NCBI RefSeq assembly: GCF_037038585.1 | Contig: NC_092520.1 | Location: 144,707,104 to 144,771,103 of the forward strand | Reading direction: 5' to 3' | From: Patagioenas fasciata | Taxonomy: Eukaryota > Chordata > Aves > Columbiformes > Columbidae | Length of the DNA stretch: 64,000 bases | Shown: positions 20,001 through 31,924 of the stretch, one piece after another | Numbering within the stretch: position 1 is the stretch's first letter | Layout: every line of letters starts with the position of its first letter | Program-made: the position numbers and the translations under genes | Notes under the pieces: generated by a model | Seen by the model: the letters and a program-made list of their open reading frames with translations, nothing else | The model's database searches: none | What the model was told of the DNA's origin: nothing

Positions 20001-20233
20001 ATTAGAGATTTGTAGGGTGCTGTCACAGCTGGCCTTCTCCTCAAAGGGAGCAGGCAGGGCTGGCTGCCTGCCTGCCAGGGGATGTCTTTCTACAAGACTA
20101 GAAGCTGAGGCAGGCAGGGTGACAGGCATACCTTTCTCATCAGGATTTCTCTTTTGCCCAGGTCAGGCAGCTTCATCCTGCCCTGGATCTGGGCTTTACA
20201 TCTGCCACTGTAGTTGTGTAATTCCTGTTATTG
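17061..20233. other. Intergenic or intronic DNA, no gene recognised
   Basis: I see no coding exon, RNA gene or clear repeat. A segment near 19775-19795 (CACCTTAGGTGCCTAAATC) may belong to an old dispersed element, but I cannot name it. Confidence 0.5.
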
Positions 20234-20310
20234 TAGAATCATAGAATCATTTCAGTTGGAAGAGACCCTCAGGATCATCGAGTCCAACCACAACCTAAGT
20301 CTAGCACTAA
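20234..20310 (-). mobile_element. CR1 LINE 3' terminal fragment, - orientation
   Basis: Only the last 75 or so bases of a CR1 element remain: reversed terminal repeats TAGAATCATAGAATCATTT, then GTTGGAAGAGACC and ATCATCGAGTCCAACCA. The sequence matches the start of the 30182-31040 copy, so both belong to the same CR1 subfamily. A TAATGAATTA direct repeat follows at 20318-20340. Confidence 0.88.
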
Positions 20311-23300
20311 ATGAATTATTAATGAATTACTAAATGAATTACCATGAAAGGCTAGGTACCTGGTTCAGACATTATGAATATTAGTAAGGGGCCATAGAAT
20401 GAGAATTTGGACCCTCAGGCAGGGAAAGCACCACTCCATTTCTTAGTTCAGAAGGATCATAAATTACTGAAAACATGGCTTTATAATATAAACTTCCAGG
20501 CACATTTGGGTATGGATGTATATGACCGTATATCATACACACTTTGTTGTGTACAACCCTTTGGAAGGTGAAACCTGGAACCTGCCTGGTGGCTCTATTG
20601 ATTTTTGGGTTTACTTCGTGTAGGGCGATTGCTAAAAAAGACTTGTTCGTGGATGTCAGACGGTTCACACTACTGTGTTTTTATGCAGCATTTCACAAGC
20701 ACTGGACTACTAGAGAAACAAAACAGTCTTCATCACCACTCAAATCTGTCTTGACTAAGCACACCATTGCAGAATAATGTATATGCATATTGTTTTTGGA
20801 CAGATGTAATCCCTCTGCAGACTTTAGGGTAATTTAATCTCTTGACATGACTATGCAACTCCTGTTATTTTTAGGCATATACATTAAGAGAAGAAAAGGT
20901 CCATTTAATCTCAAAACATATTAGCAAGTTTTCCTGCTTTCACAAATCTGAACCAGGTACCGTGGGGAATAAACTAAAAGTCGTTAACATACGATTGCTA
21001 TTTGATGGCCAGAATGAAGCAGTTTCATACCCACTCTTACTGGCAAAGCCAGTTGCCACTCTCAAAGATCATATCAGCAAAGATTAAAAGTTCATTACAA
21101 ATTGTGCAAAATCATACTCAGAATCTTTGCTGATACCAGCCAGCTGTCTGTAATCTATATATGCAGTGGACCCCTGAGCCTGTGGGTGAATTGGTGAGCA
21201 TGAAAGAAAGACCTGAAGTCCTCTCACATCAATGATGAAAGTGATGTGTTAGTGCGCTCCCCAATGATGCTTGAGGATGCTGAACTTGGCTGGCTCCAGT
21301 CCCTGGTGTTGGGCCCAGCGAACTGTCACTGCCTGCTCTCCTGCTCTCTTCCTCCTCTTCATCTTTCTTCTCCTCCTCCCAGCCTCCTGAGCCACTCAGG
21401 ACAGGTGACAAAGGAGCCTGTCTGGCTACAGGATGAAATTGGTGGCTGTGAAGGTGGCCCAAATGCTAGAACTCAGGCTTAAACTCCTCTTTGGCATAGC
21501 AGGGAGCTCCTGTATTACTCACCATGGTCCCTGTGCAAAGCTGTTTCCCTCCCTACCTCTGAGTGGGAGATGGGATTACTAAAATCAAAGCAGTTTCCTG
21601 AAGGAGGTGAGGATTTAATTTCCTTCTGAATATTACTAGCAACATTATTCAAGAGGCATTGGGAGATGTGATGTAAACCAAGAAGGATCTTGTTCAGGCC
21701 TCCACAGACTCTTCCAGGCTTAGCTTGGGTGGGAACGTGAGGTTATGTGTTGACAGGTTTTGCTCATGACTGTCCTTTTTGAGAATGAATGGAGGAAGAC
21801 AAAGGTGAGTGGCAAAGTGAGAAAAAACCTTAAACTGCTGCATTTCACGGGTTGGACTGTTGCAGCTAGCAGGAGGTTGTTCATTGATCGTTGAAAAGCC
21901 TCACTAGCTGTGTTTGCTTTGGATACCACAAGTCACTGGGGCTTGACAGGGACTATGAATCATGCTCCTCCTAGCAATGGAAAATGTGGATTCATCAGCG
22001 AGGTGAGGTGCAGGGTGAGGCAGGCTGCCCCTTGGGAAAATGGGAAGGTAGCACAAGGCGGGGAGCATGGAGGCCTTCCCTTCCGAAGACTGTAGGAAAA
22101 TGTTTCTGAAGTGCATTCTGCTCTCCAGGCATCCATCCTTCATTCTGGGGAGACCTTTGCTGGAGCCTCAAAAAAGTGGCACGTTGGAATTCACGACTTC
22201 TTGTGTTCTTGTGTTGCTGTGGGTATAGGGCTCTACTTTTGCGCCTCTTGCCTAAGTTTTGCCTGCATGCCACAGTGTCTTAAATGCATTTTTAAGATTT
22301 GGGATCTTGGGTAGCAAAAAGCATTGAAGTTGCATCTTCTGTGGTCTCAGCGGGGGTTTTGAGCAGTCTGGTCATGGCGATGTTACCCACTGCTGCCTCT
22401 TATTTTGGTAGAATGAAACCAGGTGGTGGTTTTGTTCAGTTTATAGAGGAGTAATACCTTTGCCATTGAGAGATGTTGCAGCTGCCTTGCTTTGGCTCTC
22501 TTGGAGAAGCTCCTGGTAGAAGAAAAGAACAATGCCAATAAGCACTGGAGGACGAGCACACAGGTCAGTGTGGACCTACACTGCCTGGGTACTTGTACAG
22601 ATTTTGGCCCTGAATGCGCAGAGCACACAAATGATCTTTGTGTCTCCGTTTTCCTCAGACCACTCCAGATTTAACCCTTTGTTTTCTTTCTGCTGGAAGC
22701 ATATACCTGTGATGGCTCCAGATGTGAGCATGGATAAAGACTGTCACTGGGCATACCTAACAGGGGAGAAGGACCTCTGCCTTAGGTGGTGGTAAGCCAT
22801 TAACTCCTTCCTTTACATCAGGGACAAGAAATTCTTTCCTTGCTGAGGGACAAATAAGTCTTTTGAGCACCTTTCCCTGCCGCACATTAACACATGGCTT
22901 AGTGTTACTCAGTAAATGGTGGAATAATAATAATGTGGTTAAAGGCCATCTGAAATGGAGTTGTGGGCTGTGCCCGGCCCCATGGGCTGCAGGCTCCTGC
23001 CTCCTGTGGAAGAGCATGGGGCTAGTAAAGAGGCTGTGTGTGGTAAGAGAATAGGTGTATTTAAGGAAATGGGGTTTAAATGAGAATTTAATTACTTGTT
23101 TTTGGCCTCATATCTGAGCAAGAATAACATGAAAACCTGAAATTAAGCACTTGTTGCATTCCAATACAGAGAAGAATGCCTCCAGTATTTGAAAATAATT
23201 CGAAGATAAATAGAATTAATACTTAACATATAAAAGAGACAGCTAATGTTTTGACAGACAAGCCTCCTCCTCAGAGCCAAGAACATGCATTACCTAAAGG

Positions 23301-23625
23301 AGGAAAATCCTCATTTGTACTGAAGGTTGCCAGGAGTGATAATTAAAGAACAAAATTAGTCGAGGTGAGGATGGAATGAAGAGTAAAAAGATTGTTGCTT
23401 CTTAGATAACCATGCAGGCATTGCAGAAAGAGCACACACAGTTTCAATGACTTTTTCTTTTTTCTTGATCTGTCCCTATGTCCATCAAAACATTCACTGC
23501 AGGTTCACTTACATTAAAAATAAAAACAGAAGTGTCCCACTGAGCAAGTTGTTCTGGCATAGGTGGAAATAAGGCTGCTTGCCCTCTGTCATGTAGAGTC
23601 TCTGATGTCTAATTAGGGATGAGGA

Positions 23626-23676
23626 TTTTTTTGTTTCGTTTTTGGTTTTGTTCTTGTTTTTGTTCTTGGTTTTTTG
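23626..23676. repeat. T/G-rich low-complexity tract
   Basis: Irregular TTTTTGTT and TTCTTG units over about 50 bases, without a fixed period. Confidence 0.65.
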
Positions 23677-26600
23677 CTATCTTAGCAAGTCCATCACTGG
23701 AGACATCATTAAAGTTTCTTTTCTCTCCTTTGCCACCCTCTTGCATGAAGTGTGAGGGTTTGCACTAACGTGGATACAACTGCTCCTCTGTCACATTTGA
23801 TGGAAATTTCCTAAGCGGTTGAAAAGCTCCTGGGAGAGCGAAGGGGAAGGGCAGATAACCGGAGACGTACAGACCCACCCACAGGCTGTGCGTTTGCATA
23901 AGGCTCATTTCTGCAGGAAACTAGCCTGAAATTTTGCAGAGGATTGGACCCGTTTGTGGGAGATGTGTTTTTCTGATATTATTAGTGCAGCATGCTGGCA
24001 GCGGTTACCTAGATGTTCCCAAAAGGCAAGGAAGAGTAGATAACAGCAGTGCCATGTCCAGAGAAACAGTTAAATGGCAAGGAAAAACTGAGATATTTTT
24101 CTGTCGGAGAAAAATAGTGTCTTGCTTGGATATAATACATAAACACACAGCCTTTTCCACCTTATGTGCCTTTCATAGCAGCAAATATGTCAATCTTTTC
24201 TTCCAGAAAGGAATCCAGATGCTCACTTAGGTTAATTCAAGGGAAGATGAAATGGCCACATTTTCTCTGCCTGGAACATCTGCAGAAATGCCACTGAGGG
24301 ATTTTGCCTTGTTGTTTTAGATAGAAAATTGCGCAAGTACTCCTGTATTTTCTTTTTCAAGGTTGGACCAAAAATACATTCAGCGGCCATAAGCTGTGGC
24401 ATATTAATAGAAAAATTTTCTCTATAAAATGTCCACTATTCCTAAAGGCAGATTTATACTAAATCATCCACCATTTCAAAGGCTAAGGTAACCACCAAAC
24501 ATGTCAGCCTATCAGGATATCATAACAAATAAATTACATAATCAATAGCATGTTTTCTTCCTTTCTTTACTAATTAATGGATTTTTAAAGTAGAGAGCTT
24601 GGCTTACGTTATTCCAGTCATGTTGGACAGGGAAACCCATCAGGAGGACTGAGCATAAAAACAGTTTTCAGATAATCTGTTGAAAGCTGGTATTTAAGAT
24701 GTTCACATCAATTCCTTCTCGCACAGCATTCAGCAAGTGCACAGGAGCATCGGCTGTACTTCCAGTTCTGCTTCATGCCTTCTGACTATTTTATTAATTC
24801 TTTAGAAAAATGAATGTATGTACCATCAGAAGGTATTCCAGCTTTATTTTTTTTTCTTCATCTCAGATTTGAAAAATGTTTCTGTGCCAACGTACTTCTC
24901 CTCATAAAACTGTCTCATTATCCTTTACCTCCTCCAGTCTTCTTACAGATTCTGATCAGAGCATTCTTCTAATTTTGAATGGGATTAGTGCCAGAGGATG
25001 AGATAGTGAGTGATTTATATCAGTTGATGGGATATTTCCTGCTCATACCACAATGTTTTTGTGTAAATTAAGTATTTCTTTGTCAAGGTAATAGGAGTTG
25101 CACGTGGCTTAGTAATTTACACTAACTATTCTTCCTATTTATTTACTAATGTAAATAGAATTGTGAAACTCAGTGGTCACTCATATGGATAGTCCCATTG
25201 AATTAGTAGGCATACTTACTTGAATAGACACTTATCAGCACAGCTTGCCTTAGTTTCTCTTTGCTTGCAATAAATATCCAGAGCAGCATAAACACTATTT
25301 CATGATGTTAATGTCTGATCACATCATATGAAAAAAACATAGGAAAGTGAGTCAAGCAGAAGCTCATTTTCATTCTGGGTTTCTTTACTGTTGCAGGCTT
25401 GGCTTTGCCACCTTCACTTTCTATTTAGGATTTCTTTGATATACAGTTAATGTTCTTAAATTAGAAAAAGGTAAAGAGAAACCCAACTCCCCAAAGAAAC
25501 CTGTTCTTGGTTTGTATTGTGCGAAGGACCTTCCCAAGTCCCAGGCTGGTTCATCAGCAAGTTTCCCAGCACATATTTCCTAAGGCAGCCAGGGAGGCAT
25601 CAGGGGCAGATTTCTCCAGGGTAGCTTCTCCCTGGAACCATCCCTTGAGGGAAACATGCTTCCTGGTAGGTTTTGCTGTCAGCAGAGGTGAGACTTAAGG
25701 GACCACTTCTTGTTCCACAGGGACATGTAACTCTTTTTGACTTAAGGGATAGTTACATTCCTTTTCTGTTCTTGTAGCAATAGTTGACCACCATTAGTGG
25801 GAGATACGCTCTACTTTGCTTGACAAAAGCAGAGGCTAAGCATGTGAGTAGGTAGAAGGTTAGTATTAGGCAGGGCTTGGTGGGCCTGCTTCTCCAGCAA
25901 TGGTTGGTTGGCAGCAGCCCATCTTTTGTAAGCTAGAAGGTTTTGGGGAGCCCAGAGCTTGGGAAGACAGTCTCCTCACAGTTTGTCCATCATTTCCCCC
26001 CATCCCCTGATTCAGCTGAGACTTCTTCCTTCTTTCTGTCGTGGTCCAGGCTCATGGATGAAGCACACAGGATGGAGTTTTCAAACCCTGAAAAGTCTCC
26101 TCTGAGCCTGCACAAACTGAGGTTTCTGGGAAGCTTGTAATGTGGCTGATCTGGACAAAATCACACAGGGGCAGCAGGAGGCCCAGTTCTGACTGCTCAG
26201 ATACCATATTCCTTTTCCAGTGTGCAGAGCCATTACAGGATCCCCCAAATAGCTCTTTTCATATGTATAGTCTGTAACAGGGACAAAATATGTTTTTCTC
26301 CTAGCCCTGTGCTGGGAAATGACTGAACCATTTTGCTGAAGCTTTCCCAAAAAACACTTAGCCTGGGGCAGACAGCATGCATGGAAAAAATCCAGCCCAA
26401 ACAGCTGAGATTTGGCAAAGTTGAACGCAAACTGAAACACATTCTTCTCATGGAAAAGTGTTGGGTGACCTCTGCTAGGCAGAGTTCCCTGCTCCACCTA
26501 GCTGAGACACACAGGCAAAGTATGCAGCTTACCGTCTGTGCTCGTCAGCTTGGGTGTATGTACAGCAAACAGCAAATTTTATGTATAAAAATATACACCC

Positions 26601-29529
26601 TTGTCTATATACATCCTGCATAGCTCTCCACTATGCAGGATTCCTGGCCGCAGATCAGTTGCATCACTCCCCTGATGTCATCCTGGCATATACCACCTCC
26701 AGCATTCTTCTCGGCCCAGGCGGACAGTATAGTCCAAGACTGTTTTTTCTCATGCCTTTTTTTTTCCCCTTTTTTTCCCCTGGTTGGTGTCTGCCACTGC
26801 AGAAAATCAAAGGCAGCCTCACACATTTGTCTCTGTTTTTCATTTTGTTTTGCTACAGAAGTTAAAAAGAAAAGCTTTAGAAAGACTTTCTTCAGCCCAA
26901 GTGAGGAAGCAGCTGTTTACCATGAAAAAAGCCCAGAAGTTTGTGCTTCCTGAGCTAGGAAATAGCTGCCATTGCCACCACTATGGTTTCTTTAGACATT
27001 TCTTGTGGCCTGGGAGATGACTTGCTCCAACACTGTGGCACACGAGGCTAGAGGACAACACCGGGGTGGGGATGGGAGACTAGGAAAAGTCATGTGGCTG
27101 TGACTCACTGGAAGTTATTTTTCAAAACCTTTAGTGAGACCGTATGTCTAACAGTCTGCGGCAAGCCCTGTAAGAAATTTAATCTGTGTTATAGTTTCCT
27201 TGAAAGAAGGGTGGAAGGACCAAACACTGTGGGAATGTTGGTCAATGAAGCCTGTGAAACTGCTGGTTATGTCACGAGGATGGGATGTTTTGCTGTTTGT
27301 GCAGAAGTCAGGAGAGCGAAACCACTGCAATCCACTATCAGTGCTAGCACAGGGAGGGAGTTGGCAGCTTTTAAAAACTGTCCATGCCCTTTTTCCATGT
27401 GAATGGAGCCGTACTCAGCAAAGGTGCCACAGGTGACCCTTGCACTCTGTGTGCACAGGCAAAAGGTTCCAGTGGGAAGTTTGTCAGGACCCCCTGCTGT
27501 CAGAGGCAAGTCGTTCTGGGAAATGGGCCTTACAAACATTTCCTTCTCTTTGCACAACAGAAACACAACAACACAGGAAGGGTTGCTCTCATTTCCCAAT
27601 TTGTGCCTGCTTGCTTCCCCATCTAGGCACTGGTGCCGATGGGTGCCCATGCCTCTCTGCTGGCTCTCACTGGACTGTAGCATGGTTGCATGGGTCATGG
27701 TTGAGCAGACACTGGCACGGAAGATATGTAAGAAGTTGATTGTAGCAGTATCTGGATCTCTTGATGTTAGCCCAAGATAGCCAGAGACAGGCACATCAGT
27801 AGTGACAGACATATCAGAACTTTTTGGAGCCTCAGGCATTCATTTGCTGTGATTTTGCAACAGACATTGCTTTGCTTCATGTGCTCATCCTTATGATAGT
27901 GCTTAGAGGCCTCTATTTATAATGCAAGAGAACCACAAAACATAACCATTTACCCCAGGTGGTTGGGAGCCAGTTGCCTGCGATACTGCCTGGTCTGGAG
28001 ATGAGGATCATCCTCTTCCCTCTCCGTGGTCAGAATGTGCTCTGCAGCATGGCGTCCCCATAGCTGCTCAGGTTGGACCCATGAACCCTGCCTGGGACAA
28101 CATGGCTTCTTTCCTTATTCCGGTCCAGTGCTGCTGCTGAACTGTGACTGTAGAAGACTGGGCAGGGAGGCTGGGTCAGGAGGCACATACCCACACTTGG
28201 CATGTATGGCTTAATGTCATGCATCTCCAAGTGTGTGTGAGGCTGTGAAACCTGTGTCAAGAACTTTGCAGGCATTGAAGGTCTCTCCATACATCATCTT
28301 CTCTGTGCAACTTCCATTATGTGATGTTTCATGGCCCTGTATGGCGATGGGGACAGTATGCAACTGCCACAGTGATGTGGGACCAGCTCAGAGGGTCAAA
28401 TACCTGTTGCCTACAGGTTATTTTTGAGGCTATGGAAGACGTGTTGCTGGACAAGGATTTGAGGGCCGGTCTCACCTGCCCTAGGCTGGTGTTTTACCTA
28501 TGGCTTATTCTTCCTTCTTTTTCACAAAGAAGGAACCACTCCATGCAGGAGGGTATGATGGGAAGTGGGATAAAAACACACATCTCAGAGACACGATTTG
28601 CTGTAGTTTGCTTTAGTAGCTCCACCACTGCCACACCTGGAAGCAGGAAAGCAAAGAGAACTAGCTGTTATTTTATCTCACTCTTCTTTTGCTCTGCCTG
28701 TGGGACCTGACCTTCCTCAGAAGATTCTCTGTGCATGCCAGGCTCAGTGCATTTCACCCAGTGACCCACCTGGTGGGGAAAACACTTGCTGTTTTCCAGG
28801 GAAGATGGGGTAAGCGTGCTAGACAGTGGCTACACAAGTGTCACTGAAGGGCTTGGGATTGCTGTCCCCAGTGCGCTAGAGGTAGCACACAGCCGTGAAG
28901 ACCACCTGTGCAGTCATGTAATTCAGCCATGTAACCAAAATGAGCCATCCTGGCTCAAAGCTCGAAGTCCACCCTTGGAAGCAGCCACTCTGTAGCACAC
29001 CCTTTTAACATCCTTCCAGCCATTGCTTGCAGAAACTCCCGAGACATGCAGTGTGAGGGCTGCAGACACCTGCGAGCAGCACAGACGGCATGAACATTTC
29101 AGCTTCCACTTCATTTCCCTCTTAGCAAGGAAATCTTTCTCTTGAAACAGAAGTTTCACAATGAATGTGCATTTGCTGAGATAAGGTGTGCGGGAGAATT
29201 TTGTTTCGTATACTGCTGAAAACACAGCCAGCTGAGTGTATTTCTGAGTAATTTCTTTCCTTCTTTGTCAGGGTCAAGGGGGTGAAATGTTACATGTGTA
29301 AAAGAAACATAATGTAGTTCCTTTTTTTTCCCCCCAGAAGGTCCTGGTGACAAGTCCTTGAAGGATGCAGAAGTAACTGCATGCCAGGGGAACCCAGGAG
29401 ACCAGGTCTGGGAAACGTAACCCAAAAGCCTTTTCTGGAGAAAGGGGAGGCTGCAGGAAGAAAAGGCTTTTTACATAGGAAGTAACAAATTAGCAGGACC
29501 AGAAGATTGTCTGGAGGGAGAAAGGAAGC

Positions 29530-29559
29530 CGGGGCGGGGGATGGGGGGGGGGGGCGTGG
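29530..29559 (+). other. G-rich run with G-quadruplex potential
   Basis: GGGGCGGGGG followed by AT and a run of 12 G (29543-29554) meets the common G4 pattern of four tracts with short loops on the + strand. The long homopolymer is also a likely sequencing or length-polymorphism site. Confidence 0.6.
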
Positions 29560-30181
29560 CTGGTGCATTTACAAGCTGCTCTGCACAAGGTGCCGAACTT
29601 CCCAGAAAGCTGTTTGGGCTTAGTCAGTGATCCCATTGCAGCCGTGCCTCCAGCTCGGGGAAGGCCAGGGTGCACAAGGGATGATGCCCTGTGGGCAATT
29701 CAAGCTCTCCCTCACTGGCTGGGGCTGGCCAATTTACATTGCTGGCTATTTGGTAAGAGAAGTAGTTTCCTCTTGAGTTTCCCTTCCCCTGGCGCTTACA
29801 ACAAGGGTGGAAGTAGGATGCTAGAGTCTTTCCTTTCTTCTTGGGGTTGGGATCCTGGACCAGTGGGCTCAGTCTGAGCCTCTATGGCCCTGGATGGAGA
29901 AGTAGCTGGGACAAATGAGGAAGTGGTGGGTTGAGCAAAAACCTTGTGCTACAGAGATCTTTTTTCCAGAAAACAGGGGAAGGGGGTGGGGTGAGGGAGG
30001 CGGGACACCTCCACCCCTTTGCAGCAGCAATATGTTTTCATTGTTATGCAAATATCTTCATGTAATTTGGGTCAGGTTCAGGTTCACCTAGTTCTTGTGG
30101 CTAGAACTGAAACCAGGATGTCTTCACTTTTGCTCACAGCTCTCAATGCTCTCCTCTCTTGCTGTGATCCCAGGGCTTGTT

Positions 30182-31040
30182 TTCATAGAATCGTAGAATC
30201 ATTTTCATTGGAAGACACCCTTAAGAACATTTACTCCAACCATAACCTAACTCTAGCACTAAACCATGTCACTAAGAACCTCATCTGTACATCTGTTAAA
30301 CACCTTCACTGATGGTGACTCAACCACTTCCCTGGGCAGCCTGTTCCAGTGCTTCACAACCCTTTCAATGAAGAAATTTTTCCTAATATCCAATCTGAGC
30401 CTTCTCTGGTGCAACTTGAGGACATTTCCTCTCATCCTGTCACTTGCTACTTGGGAGAAGAGACCAACACCCTCCATGCTACAACCTCCTTTCAGGGAGT
30501 TGTAGACAGTGATAAGGTCTCCCCTCAGCCTCCTTTTCTCCAGGCTGAACAGCCCCAGTTCCCTCAGCCGCTCCTCATCAGACTTGTGCTCCAGACCCCT
30601 CACCAGCTTCGTTTTCCTCCTCTGAACTCTCTCCAGCACCTCAATGTCTTTTGTAGTGAGAGTCCCAAAACTGAACACAGGATTCAAGGTGCATCCTCAC
30701 CAGCACTGAGTAGAGGGGAACGATCGCTTCTCTAGTCCTGCTGGCCACACTATTTTTGATACACACTAGGATGCTGTTGGCCTTTTTGGCTACCTGGGCA
30801 AATTGCTGGCTCGTGTTCACCTGGCTGTTAATCAACACCCCCAGATCCTTTTCCACCAGGCAGGTTTCCAGCCACTCTTCTCCAAGCCTGTAGTGTTGCC
30901 TGGGGTTGTTACCCAAGTGCAGGACCTGGCACTTGGCCTTGTGCCTCACACAACTGGCCTCAGTCCATTGATCCAGCCAGTTCAGAGCCTTCACTAGAGC
31001 CTTGTAACTGGGCTTCTTCCATGTGACAGAGCACATCATC
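30182..31040 (-). mobile_element. CR1 LINE, longest copy in the window, - orientation
   Basis: About 860 bp read from the - strand. The 5' part encodes reverse-transcriptase C-terminal sequence ([42 protein letters not shown]) and the 3' part encodes [35 protein letters not shown] and [15 protein letters not shown]. The two parts are in different frames: the upstream frame stops just after HYKRH near 30641, so a frameshift separates them and the copy is dead. The element ends at 30182 in reversed ATTCTATGA-type terminal repeats. ORF1 and the endonuclease are absent through 5' truncation. Confidence 0.95.
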
Positions 31041-31110
31041 CGCCTTAGTGAGCTAGGAGGTCATCATTCTCCTTTCCCCATGTCTGGTGGCATTTTTTGC
31101 TCCAAACAGC

Positions 31111-31137
31111 TTTTTTGTTTTGTTTTGTTTTGTTTTC
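31111..31137. repeat. (TTTTG)n tract
   Basis: T6 followed by four TTTTG-like units, about 70 bases beyond the 5' end of the CR1 copy that ends at 31040; probably unrelated to it. Confidence 0.8.
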
Positions 31138-31900
31138 TCCAGAAGGGATGTGCCTAGGAGCATATGAGTATGCTATGATGCTATGAAGTTTTTAAAAGCT
31201 GGTTTCCTTCAGAGTCGTTCACACTAAAGTTAGGCTGACACTGTCTGCAACATCTGCAAACACAGAAACCAGCCTCACAGAACGCCAGATTGTAATCACC
31301 AAGACACTGCCCTGTACACCAGTCTGGATGGCTTTGAAATTAGCAGCTTTACTTCTGGGAAACACAATGTACAGATTTGAACAGGAAATTTACTGCCTTC
31401 TTGCACAAAACTTGACTTCTCCTCACCCCCTGCTTGCAGTGAGCCTGTAAATGTTTAAGTCACCTCACTGTTATCCTGTGTGGGGTCTTTGTTCCTCGCC
31501 TCTCCCGCTTATGTTGACCTAGCCCCACTTCTCTCGCTGCACAGCCGGCATTAAACTCCAGGGGCACAGGGCAAATGCGGGGCTTGGTCGCTGTGCCCCT
31601 GCCCCCCTCAGAAGGCTGACTTCTGCTTCTGTCTAATGTGGATTAGTGGGGCTCCCCTTCTAAGGGAGGGGATGCCTCCCAAGGGGCAGTCACCTTAGTT
31701 GCTCTCTCCTAAATCTAATTCTGTTCCACATTGTCCAGATTATAATGCTCCTTGGAATTCATTTTAAATGCAGAGCAAGGTCAGGGGAGGCTTCATGGAC
31801 AGCTCAGATGCTGTTAGGGCTAGGACTGTGCTAAAGGCACTTCAGGCCCATGTTGTAGAATTGGCTGTTAAAATCATAGCATTTTCCTGAGCTGGGTGTT

Positions 31901-31924
31901 AAAAAAAAAAAACAAAACAAAACA
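31901..31924. repeat. A-rich tract
   Basis: A12 followed by CAAAACAAAAC units; no retroposon body recognised next to it. Confidence 0.8.

Larger units (their letters stand above)
20311..30181. other. Intergenic or intronic DNA, no gene recognised
   Basis: Nearly 10 kb without an identifiable exon. The interval 23060-25500 is AT-rich and free of recognisable repeats; conserved regulatory DNA there is possible but unproven. Notable tracts are a T/G-rich run at 23626-23676 and a G-rich run at 29530-29559. Short frames such as that ending near 26953 were considered and rejected. Confidence 0.5.

Noticed and set aside
26850..26953. Possible exon after TTTTGCTACAG with frame EVKKKSFRKTFFSPSEEAAV
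   Set aside because: The acceptor looks fair, but there is no matching donor, no recognised protein, and two other frames are equally open.
27267..27839. 190-codon minus-strand frame
   Set aside because: No recognisable motif and overlapping frames on the + strand; compatible with chance.
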